From the NCBI RefSeq assembly GCF_019097595.1, contig NC_080711.1:17404928-17468927 (forward strand): a DNA stretch of 64,000 bases, read 5' to 3'. This stretch comes from Hemibagrus wyckioides (taxonomy: Eukaryota > Chordata > Actinopteri > Siluriformes > Bagridae). Shown here piece after piece: positions 1 through 10,719 of the stretch (within the stretch, counting starts at the first letter, position 1; every line of letters begins with the position of its first letter). The position numbers were made by a program, and so were the translations under genes. The notes beneath the pieces are model-generated. The model saw only the letters and a list, made by a program, of their open reading frames with translations. It ran no database searches and was not told where the DNA came from.

Positions 1-219
1 AGCAGCACCCTAATGCATAAGCAAAAAGTGCCTAAGATAGTAAGGAAAACAAATCTTAGGTGAATTTTGGGCAGCGCTATATAGCATCAAAGCATCCCTG
101 CTGTGGATGCCTACATCAATGGAGGTCAGCCACAAAGCACTACATCAGGGCACATGCTATATATATGGTGAATGCAGATGCACTGATGAAGTTCTAGTAA
201 GGACATAAAATATTGCAAG

Positions 220-298
220 TAACATGATTGGCTTGATTGGCTGATTGATTAACTGCATAAATGATCAGGTGTACAGGTGTTTCTAATAAAGTGGACCA
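220..298. repeat. Tc1-like terminal repeat fragment
   Basis: This stretch resembles the end of a common teleost Tc1-like family, with phrases such as 'caggtgtacaggtg' and 'ctaataaagtgg'. Related arms occur at 27.4-27.6 kb and 56.8-57.5 kb in this window. No transposase is attached here, so it is a solo end or an old deletion product. The rest of 1-800 shows no gene. Confidence 0.55.
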
Positions 299-819
299 AA
301 GACTCAAATCCTGATAGGCATTCTGAATTTGTGAAATGTTCAATACATAAATAAAAAATGGTGTAGATTGAAAACCACCCTGTGGCTGACCTCTTTTTTC
401 CTGCAATTTTGCAGTGGGCATTTCAATGTCACTATTTCATTAGACTATGTTCAGAGAATGGCTGTGGGTCTGTCAGAGTATTAGTTATATCTATCGGGTT
501 AGATTGGCCCTCGACACATTAAAATAAATGCATGCAGGGGAATATTAATAAATGTTAACAGAAATTATAATTTACATATACTACATATACATAAGAACAT
601 AGAGTGTTATGGGATAAAAAGGGTAAACAAAGAACACAGGAATGATGTGCTTACACAGTGTATGTAAATCTACTTTAAAAAAAAAAAAACCTTTTGACAA
701 ATGCAAAAAATACAGAAAAATATGAAATTTAAAAGCCTGTCTGAGTCCACATGACAGATTGTTGATATAATTTGTGGATTCTCTATTAGGAAAGATGGGA
801 GGGGCATTGCAGATATTGC

Positions 820-827
820 TATATAAA
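820..827 (+). promoter_or_regulatory. TATA box of the tachykinin gene
   Basis: TATATAAA lies about 130 bp upstream of the tachykinin start codon, leaving room for a 5' UTR of roughly 100 bp. The match and placement are good, but no transcript start is visible. Confidence 0.6.
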
Positions 828-957
828 TCTGACTGGCACAGAACTGGAGTTCAGCTGCCTTTTCACCGTCCTACAAGTCATCCCAGAATATCAGACAAAA
901 TAAGTTACATCATTTGTCTGTTTCATTTTAATTTCACTTATTATTTTAAATTATACA

Positions 958-1779
958 ATGGAACTTTTGAAACTTTCCGTTCTGGCCTTTGCCTTATATG
1001 CACAGTTGCAGACTGGTGTGTCAAGTGAGGACACGGATATCTTGTCCCTGAAGAACTGGCAGGTAAGCACATTCTCTGGTCTCTAGTAGAAGGCACAGCT
1101 AGTGTTCAATCATTTGTGTAGTTACAATAGTGGCATTTGCTTTTTCAGGGTGATCCAGCAGAAAGTGTTTTCACTCTGCGCATTGATGACCTGCTGAAGC
1201 ACTCAAAATCACAGCAGTTTCATGGTTTAATGGGCCGAAGCTTAGGTAAAACTGTCTTTTATTATCTGTATGTCTATGAGTAGCTGACTGCAAAAAATCT
1301 TGTACATTTACTAAAACTAAAGTTAAATGTAGTATATTCTGGACTCACTGGCCCATAACAGCATAGAAATATGTACTGAATATGATTTCCTTTCCACAGA
1401 AAATTCTCAACCCCTGCAACTTGGTCCGAAAAGTAAGCTAAATGACACCTTTCCCTTATATTATCAGTCTGTTTCTCTGTCTAGTGTATCCTGGTCACAT
1501 ACCAATGTTCACTTTTGTCATTTCATTTTTTATTGCCAGGAAACAATGGCGAGATGTTTGTTGGACTGATGGGGAAGAGATCTTCAAGGGGAGGTAAGTA
1601 TTGTATCCTACACACAAAATCAGTTCCTCTGGCTGAATCTAAATACACTCAATTGGGTAAACAATTATTCAATTACATAGCTTAGTCTTGCAGTAGCCGA
1701 TATTACAATATGTATCATTGTACTAATATGTCTTTTCTCTTCGACAGATTTTGAAGAAGTACCAGACAAACCAGAGTAA
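958..1779 (+). CDS. tac4: Preprotachykinin, tac4-like, five exons
   Basis: Neuropeptide precursor of the tachykinin family, whose amidated peptides act on NK receptors. Exons read 958-1062, 1149-1245, 1400-1432, 1540-1593 and 1748-1779; all introns are GT-AG and phases agree, giving 106 residues. The first ATG opens a hydrophobic signal peptide (about residues 1-20). Two cores carry the FxGLM-G signature: SKSQQFHGLM (54-63) followed by G-R-S, and NNGEMFVGLM (80-89) followed by G-K-R. The second is bounded by K78-R79 and K91-R92, and the K-R before it is built across the exon 3/4 junction. The first has only a single Arg after the amidation Gly. A two-core precursor with an HGLM core and a VGLM core fits fish tac4 (hemokinin/endokinin) better than tac1 or tac3; tachykinin identity is firm, paralogue assignment less so. 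A TATA box lies upstream and AATAAA follows at 1859. Confidence 0.9.
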
Positions 1780-1858
1780 TGCTAATTAGGCAAACAAAAC
1801 GACTGACTTTGCCTCACTATCAGTATGTAATGTGCTTCTATCTAATTTATATTAAGAA

Positions 1859-1864
1859 AATAAA
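1859..1864 (+). terminator. Polyadenylation signal of the tachykinin gene
   Basis: AATAAA lies 80 bp downstream of the stop codon, as expected for a short 3' UTR. Confidence 0.7.
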
Positions 1865-2039
1865 ATTTATAAATCATGCTACTGATTATTCATGCCATCA
1901 TTTGTTTATAACTCACAAAATCTAATTTAATGCAAGCAATCAATGTCATAATAAAATGATTTATTTAAGTCTTGGCAGAGTAGTTTTAACATTTATTGTC
2001 AAAAACTAGCAGGTATGATTTAAAATATTCATTTAAAAT

Positions 2040-2043
<4 letters not shown>

Positions 2044-2113
<70 letters not shown>
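2044..2113. repeat. (TA)n microsatellite
   Basis: An uninterrupted TA tract of about 70 bp between the tachykinin gene and the minus-strand integrase gene. Together with flanking AT-rich DNA it fills 1865-2470, where no gene is seen. Confidence 0.95.
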
Positions 2114-2122
<9 letters not shown>

Positions 2123-2475
2123 TGTGGCTGAATTTCTAACTTCCTTTTTCTTTAGGATCTTCATTGTATCATTTGACATGAAGAACACCTATTATCACAC
2201 AGTTCATTACAGAATTGTTAGAGTGTGACAATTGTTACTTGGTACACTGTGAGTTAAAGAGCACTGAAATGAACACACAGGGATGTAGAAACATGAAACT
2301 GAGCAAAATAAAGTGTGGGTTAAACCTGTGATTTGCCCTGGAGCTGGAACTATTGTGGGAGCTACAGTTAAGATAATCAACACCTTCTGAATAATTAACT
2401 CTTAGAAGTCAGGAGTTCTGTTAAGATGTTTTTTATTAGAATATTTCAATATTTTAAATAGTAAGGCACATTTTG

Positions 2476-2481
2476 TTTATT
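2476..2481 (-). terminator. Candidate polyadenylation signal of the integrase-derived gene
   Basis: AATAAA on the minus strand, about 165 bp beyond the proposed stop codon of the integrase-like gene. A second AATAAA-like word follows near 2430. Confidence 0.45.
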
Positions 2482-2645
2482 CATTCTGCATTATTTAGAG
2501 AATATTCTTCAAAACACAATAATTCATCAATATAGAAAAATATCATTTTTTGCCACATTGGCCAGCTTTACACTTTCACATGCACATCTGCTAGTAAATA
2601 ACTTCATCAGGTGATGAAATGGGCTTCTGCTCCTACGATTCCTCT

Positions 2646-5600
2646 CTAACCAAGCAGAATAGATTGGGCACCTGTAAAGAATAATATGACAGAAGAATCT
2701 AAAGTTACTACACAATACATATCAGGTACAATGCATCAAAAGAAGCTGCACTGTTTAGGAAAAAAAAAACCATTTGTATACTTTTCTCTTTATTCAGGGA
2801 TAAACAATATGATGCCACTTTACTGTCAAAAGCCAAGCACAATAATTTAAACTATGAGAGAATAAGAACATGGAATAAGGTTTGGTAACTAAACGGTACT
2901 GTCAATAGAACAAGCAAAATCATATGTATAAAATTATTTTAATTAGTTAGTAAATTATAACTGTCCTTGTTCTAGCTATTTATGCTCATTGGATATATAC
3001 ATATTTAATTGTTTACCAATTTAATTATATAGAGAAGATAGCACATAGCTAGTTTGCTCAACTTTTCAGAATGCCATGCATCGAAACCTTACTGAGAACT
3101 CCTGTTACACTCATTTGAAGGTTATTATACAATATGAAATTACTGTTTCTGTACTTATAGTAGCATTCTATTCATTTCAGAATGAGTTACTGTTTCATCC
3201 CAAAAGTATCAGATTAGCAAAGCCAATAGTTGATCCAATGTTATTGTGGGGAACTCCCAGCCAATCCAATCTAAGTGGGGGGAGTTTGCAGCAAGACTGG
3301 CCCAAAAAACAAAAACAAGAGCATTATGCTGCAGGACAATGGCTCAAAACACACTGCCAACACATATCAGGGGGAACGGTGGAATGTTTTAGACAGGCCA
3401 AGTCAATCACTAGACCTTAATCCAGTTAAGCATGCATTTCACCTGCTGAAGAGGAGACTAAAAATCCCCCATCCCCCAAAACAAATAACAACTGAAAGAA
3501 GTTATGGTACAAGGCTGGAAATGCATCACAAAAGAGGATGCTAGTGGATTGAGTTATTTCATTTAAGATTATCTGTTTCAAAACACCAAATAGTTTGGAC
3601 TGCCACCAAAATTACAACATTCAACAAGATGTTTAACACATATATACGTAGATGTAAACATCAGGAAATTTTAATCTACAGCTGCTACTTACTGTAATAC
3701 TTGGAGGTACTTTCTTTGCTGCCCTCAACAGGGGAAATGACAAAGGAACTCAGGCGAATTTCAGACTCGCTGTACTATACGGACCATTGAAAGGACAGAA
3801 AAGAAACCAGACACATCCCCATAACATGGTATTTATAGTGCAGATTAGAAAACAAAGATAAAAATCATATTTACAATATTAGAAAATAAAACTTTAAGAA
3901 AATGAAATCAATTCAAATCCATTTTCTACCAAAACTTCCAAATATATTCAAATCTTTCCTTACAAACCAAGTCCAGAATTATTGGTAGAATAATTGCAAA
4001 AAAAACAAAAAAAAAACAATAGTTGTTAAACAGTTTTTACAAAAAGCAGACTTACAATTATAATATAGTGGCAAAAGAAAAACTTTACCTGTGTTTAAAC
4101 ATGAAGTAAAGCTCTGTCATACATAATATAGTTGACTTGGCTAATTCTATCACAACATTTCAAAGATTTCATTTAAGCCTTTTGATACATCGGCATAAGA
4201 TACATTCAGTGCTGTGAAAAAGTGTTTCCCTTCTTGTTTTTTGAATTTTTTGCATGTCACACTTAAAAGATTCAGATCATCAAACAAATTTTAATATATT
4301 ACACAAAGATAATGCAAGTAAATACAAAATACAGTTTTTAAATAATTATTGCATTTATTAAGGGAAAAAAGTTGTTCAAACCTGCCTGGCCCTATGTGTA
4401 AAATTAATTGTCCCCTCCTGTTAAATCATGAAAGAACTGTGATTAACCAAATTATTTTAGAAAGCTGAGTTAAATTTCACTAGACACACCCAGGCCTGAT
4501 TACTGCCAGACCTGTTGAATCAAGAAATCACTTAAATAGAACCTGTCTGACAAAGTGAAGCATGCTTAAAGAGCAACAGATCATGTCGCGATCTAAAGAA
4601 ATTCAAGAATTCAAAAAATATCTTGATTATCCTATCAAAAAGTTGAACTTTTTGTGCATCACGTTACATTTGGCGTAAATCCAACACAGCATTTCATAAA
4701 AAGAACATCATACCAACAGTCAAACATGGTGGTGGTAGTGTGATGGTCTGGAGCTGCTTTGCAGCTTCAGGACCTGGACAACTTGCCATAATTGATGGAA
4801 CCATGAATTCTGCACTCTATCAGAAAATCCAGAAGGAGAATGTCTGGCTGTCAGTTTGTGACCTCAAGCGCACTTGGGTTATGCAGCAGGACAATGACCC
4901 CAAACACACCAGCAAGTCCACCTCTGAATGGCTCAAGAAAAACAAAATGCAGATTTTGGAGTGGCCAAGTCAAAGTCTGGACTTAAATCCGATTGAGATG
5001 CTGTGGCATGACCTTAAACAGTCCCTTCAGGCTCAAAAACCCTCCAATGTGGCTGAATTAAAACAATTCTGCAAAGAACAGCAGGCCAAAATTCCTCCAC
5101 AGCGATGTGAAAGATTCACTGCCAGTTATCACAAACGCTTGATTGCAGCAAAGGGTGGCACAACCAGGTATTAAGGTTTAGGGGGCAATTACTTTTTCAC
5201 ATAGTGCCAGGCAGGTTTGAACATCTTTGTTCCCTTAATAAATGAAATAATCATTTAAAAACTGTATTTTGTATTCACTTGCATTATCTTTGTGTAATAT
5301 TACAATTTTTGATGATCTGAATCTTTTAAGTGTGACAAATATGCAAAAAATTCAAAAAACAGGACGGGGCCAAAAACCTTTTCACAGCACTGTATGAAAA
5401 CAATGAATAAAACAATATTAAGTTTGCAGCTTCTGTCCTACTCACAGGCAGTTCTCTGTATGTAGAGAAGGATGGAGGGCCACTGCATTTCATGACTGTA
5501 AAGGGCTTCTGGCCAGTTGTGGGATGCTCCGTGCAGCACAGCTGTAGACATGTAGCAGGCAGGTAAATGTGCCAGGTATATGCGTATTTCTTCACTAGCT

Positions 5601-7488
5601 CACATATTAGCCTGTTCAAGAATGGAAACGTACTCAATTAGAATAGAACGTTTTCCATTATTTTCTTCACAACTATGAATAATACTTTAATATACTTTTA
5701 TTCTCTATTTGCTTAAATGGATCAAAATGGTTTACCAGATAATGCTGCCATGTATGTGTTAAAGGAAACATCACTTATGGCAGACTATGTCTCACTTACT
5801 TGTTCAGGAGAGACTCAGTAACCTGATCCAAATATTCTGTTTGGCAATGGTGAATGACCAGGCTGTTTGTGTTTATGTTTATTAGTTTGTTTAGTTCATT
5901 GTTAATCTGAAAAATAAAAGAAATGATTTGCAACAAAATATGTAATAAGATCATTATACACCATAGGTGGTACTGCATATTCTCACCTCTATAAGAAGCT
6001 GTTTAGGAAATCGCGAAAGGACTGCCAGTGGGTATCCCAGCTGACAGATCACTTCTGCAAGAAACACTGCTACATCTTGAACCATGTTGTGTGTCAGAGG
6101 AAAAGCCTCCACCCATTTGGAATAATAGTCAGTGAGAGTCATAATATGTGTATGCTTGTTCGTTGTTATAGAGAATGGCCCCCTTATATCAAGACCAAGC
6201 CATTCCCAACTCTTGCAAATCTGTAGTGTTTAGAAATGAATTACACTTGCGAAGGTTTCAATCAAAGTCTTTTAAATATAAATGGCTGTTAAAATCGAAT
6301 CTTGTATAACCAGACTTACCTCTATAATGTAGGGCTTTGGTTGTCTTCCATTAATGACATTCTGCATCTATATTTACAGTGAATGATTAGTCAGCAAGTT
6401 GATAACAGTTTTTTAATGAAATGCTACTGGCTGTTAACAGAAAAGTACACCCTGAGTGACTTGAAGATTTATCTTCATAATTAACATGTGATATTTAACT
6501 ATTTAACAAAATTAAATCTCATTAAAAATGTTGGTCTGTTTCGATTTTGGTTAACAGTTACACACTTTTCCCACATTGCTAAGTGTATGCCATTGTGCTT
6601 GTCACCTCAAAGATTCGTTCAGCTCAGCCTCTGTTATATCTAATGGCAATTGATGACACTAATCATCACAAGAATAGATGCACATGCTTTTTTGGTCATT
6701 AGGAGACAACACAAAACTGGTCAGTTATGAATTACAAACTATAAAATAAAGTCCCTAAGCACATTACAAATATTTCAGTGTAGACATTTTAATATATTTT
6801 AGAGTGGAGTTTTACTAAAAACAGTCTAAGACTTACACTGTTCAATTGATCATCTCCATCCCAGCGAATACTCTAAAATAAAAAAATAAATAAAAAAGAT
6901 TGACTATGAAAAAGGAAATCAGATTCTCCACTTATCAAACAACACATCCATATTGCACATCTGCTTTTATTTTCTATAGGATTTATTAATATAAACCTAG
7001 CAAAATAAGGGCACTATCAATTAGCCTACCCTCGGCAAACAGTAACCGCTGTGAAAGAAACTGGGTATGGTCATTCGTCTTTCAACTGAATCATCTCCTA
7101 AAGCTGTCCATGAAGCAAAAAGCCTGATTATAAAGTAAGAATAACTGTTATACAGAGTTATCAGTGGCATATCAAATAACAATGTGTTTTTAGAGAGACT
7201 GGATATTTCCACATTTACAGCAATGAGAAATTAGCCTCCATGGCCTGACATTAGATACATAAATGAACATTCCTTTACATTATACACTGCACACATAAAA
7301 ACACAAACCTTCTATCAAGTTCCATTAGGTTTGGAACAAAAATGTGGATGCTTGAACAGGGTAACGGTTTCTTTCAACTTGGGTTCCTCTGATTTCTCAG
7401 ATGTGTCTCGTACAAGATTTGTTGGCACTGTAGATGGCGTCTTGAAGTGATGATGGGAGAGCAAGAACCAATTGATGGTTCCCTTGAC
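2646..7488 (-). CDS. Domesticated GIN/gypsy-type integrase gene, multi-exon
   Basis: Minus-strand gene for an integrase-fold protein. Firm exons in transcript order are 6367-6320, 6220-5987, 5906-5800 and 5611-5446; all have GT-AG borders and compatible phases. They encode WEWLGLDIRGPF, then TDYYSKWVEAFPL, then INNELNKL, then a segment matching the usual 'W..YLPA...TGQKPF.VM..GPPSF' of retroviral-type integrase cores. Weaker exons are 7488 to about 7419 (QLVLALPSSLQ), 7123 or 7103 to 7030 (VERRMTIPSFFHSGY, resembling the H2C2 zinc-finger region), 6872-6837, 3774-3693 and a terminal exon from 2671 with stop at 2646. Introns separate it from a mobile gypsy copy and suggest a host gene like vertebrate GIN1/GIN2. 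The first catalytic Asp is kept, but the second (usual 'LSDQG') reads LSRFP and the Glu reads Gln. Strand transfer is therefore unlikely. The start codon and 5' exons are unresolved; the promoter may lie near 9.6-10 kb. Confidence 0.7.
3275..3541 (+). pseudogene. Tc1 transposase C-terminal fragment
   Basis: Broken frames encode a Tc1/mariner DDE C-terminal segment: 'QDNGSKHTA' carries the second Asp block and 'SQSLDLNPVKH' sits where the Glu block (usually LNPIEH) belongs, with Lys in place of Glu. No terminal repeats were found. It lies in the last proposed intron of the integrase-like gene, on the opposite strand. Confidence 0.8.
4207..5392 (+). mobile_element. Tc1/mariner element with ~200-bp inverted repeats, internally deleted
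   Basis: Long inverted repeats bound the element. The left arm begins CAGTGCTGTGAAAAAG at 4207, and the right arm ends with its complement at 5392 next to TA. The arms match for about 200 bp, including the complementary 'gcaagtaaatacaaaatacag' and 'gtattttgtattcacttgc' sections. The left TA target duplication has decayed to TT. It lies in an intron of the minus-strand integrase gene. Internal loss of the transposase N-terminal half makes it non-autonomous. Confidence 0.85.
4583..5174 (+). pseudogene. Deleted Tc1 transposase
   Basis: An N-terminal start (MSRSKEIQEF at 4583) runs quickly into a deletion and stop. From about 4700 the frame resumes with the middle and C-terminal catalytic region: 'VKHGGGSVMVWSCF', 'MQQDNDPKHTSK' (second Asp) and 'SLDLNPIEMLWHDL' (Glu), ending GGTTRY. 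The helix-turn-helix region and the first Asp block are missing, so it cannot make active transposase. Confidence 0.85.
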
Positions 7489-7499
7489 CTGCATCAAAG

Positions 7500-7940
7500 T
7501 GAAGTAAGAAATGAACCTCTTTATGAAATAAAAAATCTTGTTGAAAAGTGATGGTTATACTTTCTTAATATAAATATTAATGTAATTAAACAAATCAACA
7601 CTTAATACCCTTCTGCTTCTGAGTTTTCTAAAGAGATAACCTTTTACAAAAAATAGATGATTAGATAATTAACACATTTATTGAAAACTGGTTTAACATA
7701 AGATTTTTAACTAAGGACTTCAGGAAATGTAAAAAATATTCCTTCTTGAACTGGCGACAGCACATTGTATTGTGTGGCTGATGTCATTTAATGCTTAATT
7801 TTATTTAAGTCAAATAAAATACTCAAGAATAGTCGAATAGTCAAAACAGTGGAAAGAGAGATACTCCTCAAACTAAAAACCTAATAGACAGCTACCACAA
7901 CTGAAAAGTCAGTCTCAATTCCTTATTCTTCTTAATCCAT
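7500..7940. other. Non-coding stretch 5' of the recognised integrase exons
   Basis: AT-rich sequence between the most upstream integrase-like exon and a GATA microsatellite. No convincing exon, RNA gene or repeat was recognised. Undetected 5' exons of the minus-strand gene may lie here. Confidence 0.4.

Positions 7941-8016
<76 letters not shown>
7941..8016. repeat. (ATAG)n microsatellite
   Basis: About 19 units of ATAG/GATA without interruption. Confidence 0.95.
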
Positions 8017-8017
<1 letters not shown>

Positions 8018-8137
8018 GCTACATATAATTTAATTGGATTTTGTTCTTTTCTTTATTACTTGTATAGATTGAGAATATGACTTTTTTCTTATAAAAGCCA
8101 TATTGGTGGAACTGTATATATACAGTCATATACTATA

Positions 8138-8158
8138 TATAGTATATATATATATATA

Positions 8159-8215
<57 letters not shown>
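8138..8215. repeat. (TA)n tract left of the Tc1 element
   Basis: TA repeats run directly into the left end of the Tc1 element, and more TA repeats follow its right end. The transposon therefore appears to have inserted inside one TA microsatellite. Confidence 0.9.
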
Positions 8216-8218
<3 letters not shown>

Positions 8219-9457
8219 TATATTGCCAAAAGTATTCGCTCACCCATCCAAATAATCAGAATCAGGTGTTCCAATCACTTCCATGGCCACAGGTGTATAA
8301 AATCAAGCACCTAGGCATGCAGACTGTTTTTACAAACATTTGTGAAAGAATGGGTCGCTCTCAGGAGCTCAGTGAATTCCAGCGTGGAACTGTGATAGGA
8401 TGCCACCTGTGCAACAAATCCAGTCGTGAAATTTCCTCGCTCCTAAATATTCCACAGTCAACTGTCAGCTGTATTATAAGAACGTGGAAGTGTTTGGGAA
8501 CGACAGCAACTCAGCCACGAAGTGGTAGGCCACGTAAACTGACGGAGCGGGGTCAGCGGATGCTGAGGCGCATAGTGCAAAGAGGTCGCGAACTTTCTGC
8601 AGAGTCGGTCACTACAGACCTCCAAACTTCATGTGGCCTTCAGATTAGCTCAAGAACAGTGCGCAGAGAGCTTCATGGAATGGGTTTCCATGGCCAAGCA
8701 GCTGCATCCAAGCCATACATCACCAAGTGCAATGCAAAGCGTCGGATGCAGTGGTGTAAAGCACGCCGCCACTGGACTCTAGAGCAGTGGAGACGCGTTC
8801 TCTGGATCGAATCGTGCTTCTCCATCTGGCAATCTGATGGACGAGTCTGGGTTTGGCGGTTGCCAGGAGAACGGTACTTGTCTGACTGCATTGTGCCAAG
8901 TGTAAAGTATGGTGGAGGGGGGATTATGGTGTGGGGTTGTTTTTCAGGAGCTGGGCTTGGCCCCTTAGTTCCAGTGAAAGGAACTCTGAATGCTTCAGCA
9001 TACCAAGACATTTTGGACAATTCCATGCTCCCAACTTTGTGGGAACAGTTTGGAGCTGGCCCCTTCCTCTTCCAACATGACTGTGCACCAGTGCACAAAG
9101 CAAGGTCCATAAAGACATGGATGACAGAGTCTGGTGTGGATGAACTTGACTGGCCTGCACAGAGTCCTGACCTCAATCCGATAGAACACCTTTGGGATGA
9201 ATTAGAGCGGAGACTGAGAGCCAGGCCTTCTCGTCCAACATCAGTGTGTGACCTCACAAATGCGCTTCTGGAAGAATGGTCAAAAATTCCCATAAACACA
9301 CTCCTAAACCTTGTGGACAGCCTTCCCAGAAGAGTTGAAGCTGTTATAGCTGCAAAGGGTGGACCGACGTCATATTGAACCCTATGGATTAGGAATGGGA
9401 TGTCACTTAAGTTCATATGCGAGTCAAGGCAGGTGAGCGAATACTTTTGGCAATATA

Positions 9458-9460
<3 letters not shown>
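8216..9460 (+). mobile_element. Full-length Tc1-like transposon with short inverted repeats
   Basis: A 29-bp terminal inverted repeat starts CACTATATTGCCAAAAGTAT at 8216 and is mirrored at 9432-9460, apparently perfectly. TA repeats flank both ends; the right-hand TA has become TG. The element is 1,245 bp, normal for Tc1-like elements, and contains one uninterrupted transposase frame. The near-identical ends and open frame suggest a recent copy. Confidence 0.95.
8350..9378 (+). CDS. Tc1-like transposase, full length but lacking first catalytic Asp
   Basis: A 342-residue protein from the ATG of [10 protein letters not shown]; an ATG further upstream at 8266 is in frame but lies before the usual N-terminus. 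Tc1 transposases bind the inverted repeats through an N-terminal paired-like helix-turn-helix (here about residues 10-110, with 'SGRPRKL' resembling the GRPR hook) and cut DNA with a DD34E triad. Asp244 (FQHDCAPVH) and Glu279 ([11 protein letters not shown]) are present with 34 residues between them. Around residue 150-156, where relatives have 'LWSDESRF', this copy reads LWIESCF: one codon is gone and no Asp remains. It is therefore predicted to bind but not cleave. The protein ends GGPTSY, normal for the family. Confidence 0.93.
   Translation: MGRSQELSEFQRGTVIGCHLCNKSSREISSLLNIPQSTVSCIIRTWKCLGTTATQPRSGRPRKLTERGQRMLRRIVQRGRELSAESVTTDLQTSCGLQISSRTVRRELHGMGFHGQAAASKPYITKCNAKRRMQWCKARRHWTLEQWRRVLWIESCFSIWQSDGRVWVWRLPGERYLSDCIVPSVKYGGGGIMVWGCFSGAGLGPLVPVKGTLNASAYQDILDNSMLPTLWEQFGAGPFLFQHDCAPVHKARSIKTWMTESGVDELDWPAQSPDLNPIEHLWDELERRLRARPSRPTSVCDLTNALLEEWSKIPINTLLNLVDSLPRRVEAVIAAKGGPTSY

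Positions 9461-9508
<48 letters not shown>
9461..9508. repeat. TG/(TA)n tract right of the Tc1 element
   Basis: Continuation of the TA microsatellite interrupted by the transposon, starting with a short TG run. Confidence 0.9.
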
Positions 9509-9512
<4 letters not shown>

Positions 9513-9599
9513 TGGGCAAATGTAATATCTTCAGTGACAATGCTTTGATTTTTATTGGTATCTTCCCTCTTCCTCCACTCAGCATGAACACCACTGGAA

Positions 9600-9900
9600 A
9601 TACTGCGCTCCTACTTCTCCGGCAACTCAGTGACGTCATATCAATATGGCGGCGTTCTTGGTGGAGCAAGGAATAACAAACAATGTACAAAATAACGTTT
9701 CGTGTACGTTTTAAACAGATTTTCGAGGCTCTCTTTTTTCAAAAGATCGTCACACAAGCAAAACAGGCGCTTGCTTATTTTTTCCGACCTCAAATAGTTC
9801 ACGTTGTGTAAAGTGTTCGGCGGTGGGAAATCGGAAGTCCCGAGGTAGGGACGTGGCGCCTTCGGAAAGAATAGATAAATATACAAGAATTCACGCTAAC
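9600..9900. promoter_or_regulatory. CpG-richer promoter-like region with CRE and YY1-type sites
   Basis: A consensus CRE, TGACGTCA, occupies 9631-9638, and ATGGCGGC at 9646-9653 fits the YY1 core often found at mammalian start sites. CpGs are much denser here than in the surrounding AT-rich DNA. On the plus strand ATGGCGGC opens only a 22-codon frame. The region could drive the minus-strand integrase gene, an unseen plus-strand transcript, or both. No TATA box is evident. Confidence 0.5.
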
Positions 9901-10438
9901 TCACTGACAGTTGCTGGCGCTCTGTATATTTAACACTCTTTCAGCCCAGAAAATACTTAACCTACCTGTTTACAACCAGGACTCTTATCCGTACAGTTAT
10001 GCACCGAAATACAACCCCATCTTGTCACCGATATTCTAACAGCGCCGGTGTTCTAACAAACGATACCATCTGTACTGCGGGTGGTTTATATAGATGGTTT
10101 ATTTAGATGGTTTATATATACGGTTTATATATGTATACATATACTGGAACGAAAAAAATCTAGGGGTGGAGTCTGCGGCTTTTAAAATTGCTTTTAGTTT
10201 TAGTTTTGTAAACCACCAGATGTCACTGTATTCCTTGTTTTCCTAAGGTGCTCCCCTCCCCTGTTGAAATAACTTTAATCGGACCAGCTGCCAAAACACA
10301 ACCCCTAGTTGGTCAGACAGTTAGACCAGACAGAGAGCTGTGTTGTAGGGGGTAGTGATCATATGTTTGTCAGCTTTTTTAATGCAGCTACAAACACAGA
10401 TTCCCTACTGCTCACCACTCGCCTCCGTTCTTCCCGTC

Positions 10439-10552
10439 ATGTCTTCTTTGGAAATGAGTTCCATTCAGTTTTTAACAATGGACATTGACAATTACAAGAA
10501 AAGGAAGACAATTAGCCAAGAAGAAAAGTCAGTACACACGGATTTCCACTGA
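10439..10552 (+). other. Short unidentified ORF, possible first exon
   Basis: A 37-codon frame starts MSSLEMSSIQFL and contains a basic patch (YKKRKTISQEEK). A weak donor, GTCAGT, follows the codons for EEK at 10528. It lies about 0.8 kb downstream of the CRE/YY1 region. I do not recognise the protein and found no partner exon, so it may be chance. Confidence 0.2.
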
Positions 10553-10719
10553 TACTTCCATACCGATGGCTCAGAAAAACGTCCATCTCACGTTTACATT
10601 AATAGTTTCTTTGTGATTCTGTACAATCAGATATTTGTGCAAATCTGGATTGTCTAAAAATTCAAAAAAAAGCTTGACTTGTGGGAAGCTCTCTGAGATG
10701 TCCAAGTCGTCCACCTAAG

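Noticed and set aside
7315..7497. 60-codon minus-strand frame starting MMQVKGTINWF
   Set aside because: A different frame of the same segment (QLVLALPSSLQ) matches integrase sequence and fits an acceptor, so this frame is taken as a shadow.
8673..9416. 247-codon minus-strand ORF across the Tc1 element
   Set aside because: It is the antisense shadow of the plus-strand transposase, which has clear catalytic and DNA-binding motifs.
9641..9886. 81-codon minus-strand ORF through the CRE/YY1 region
   Set aside because: It crosses the presumed core promoter, lacks a supported start and resembles no family; an integrase first exon here could not be shown.
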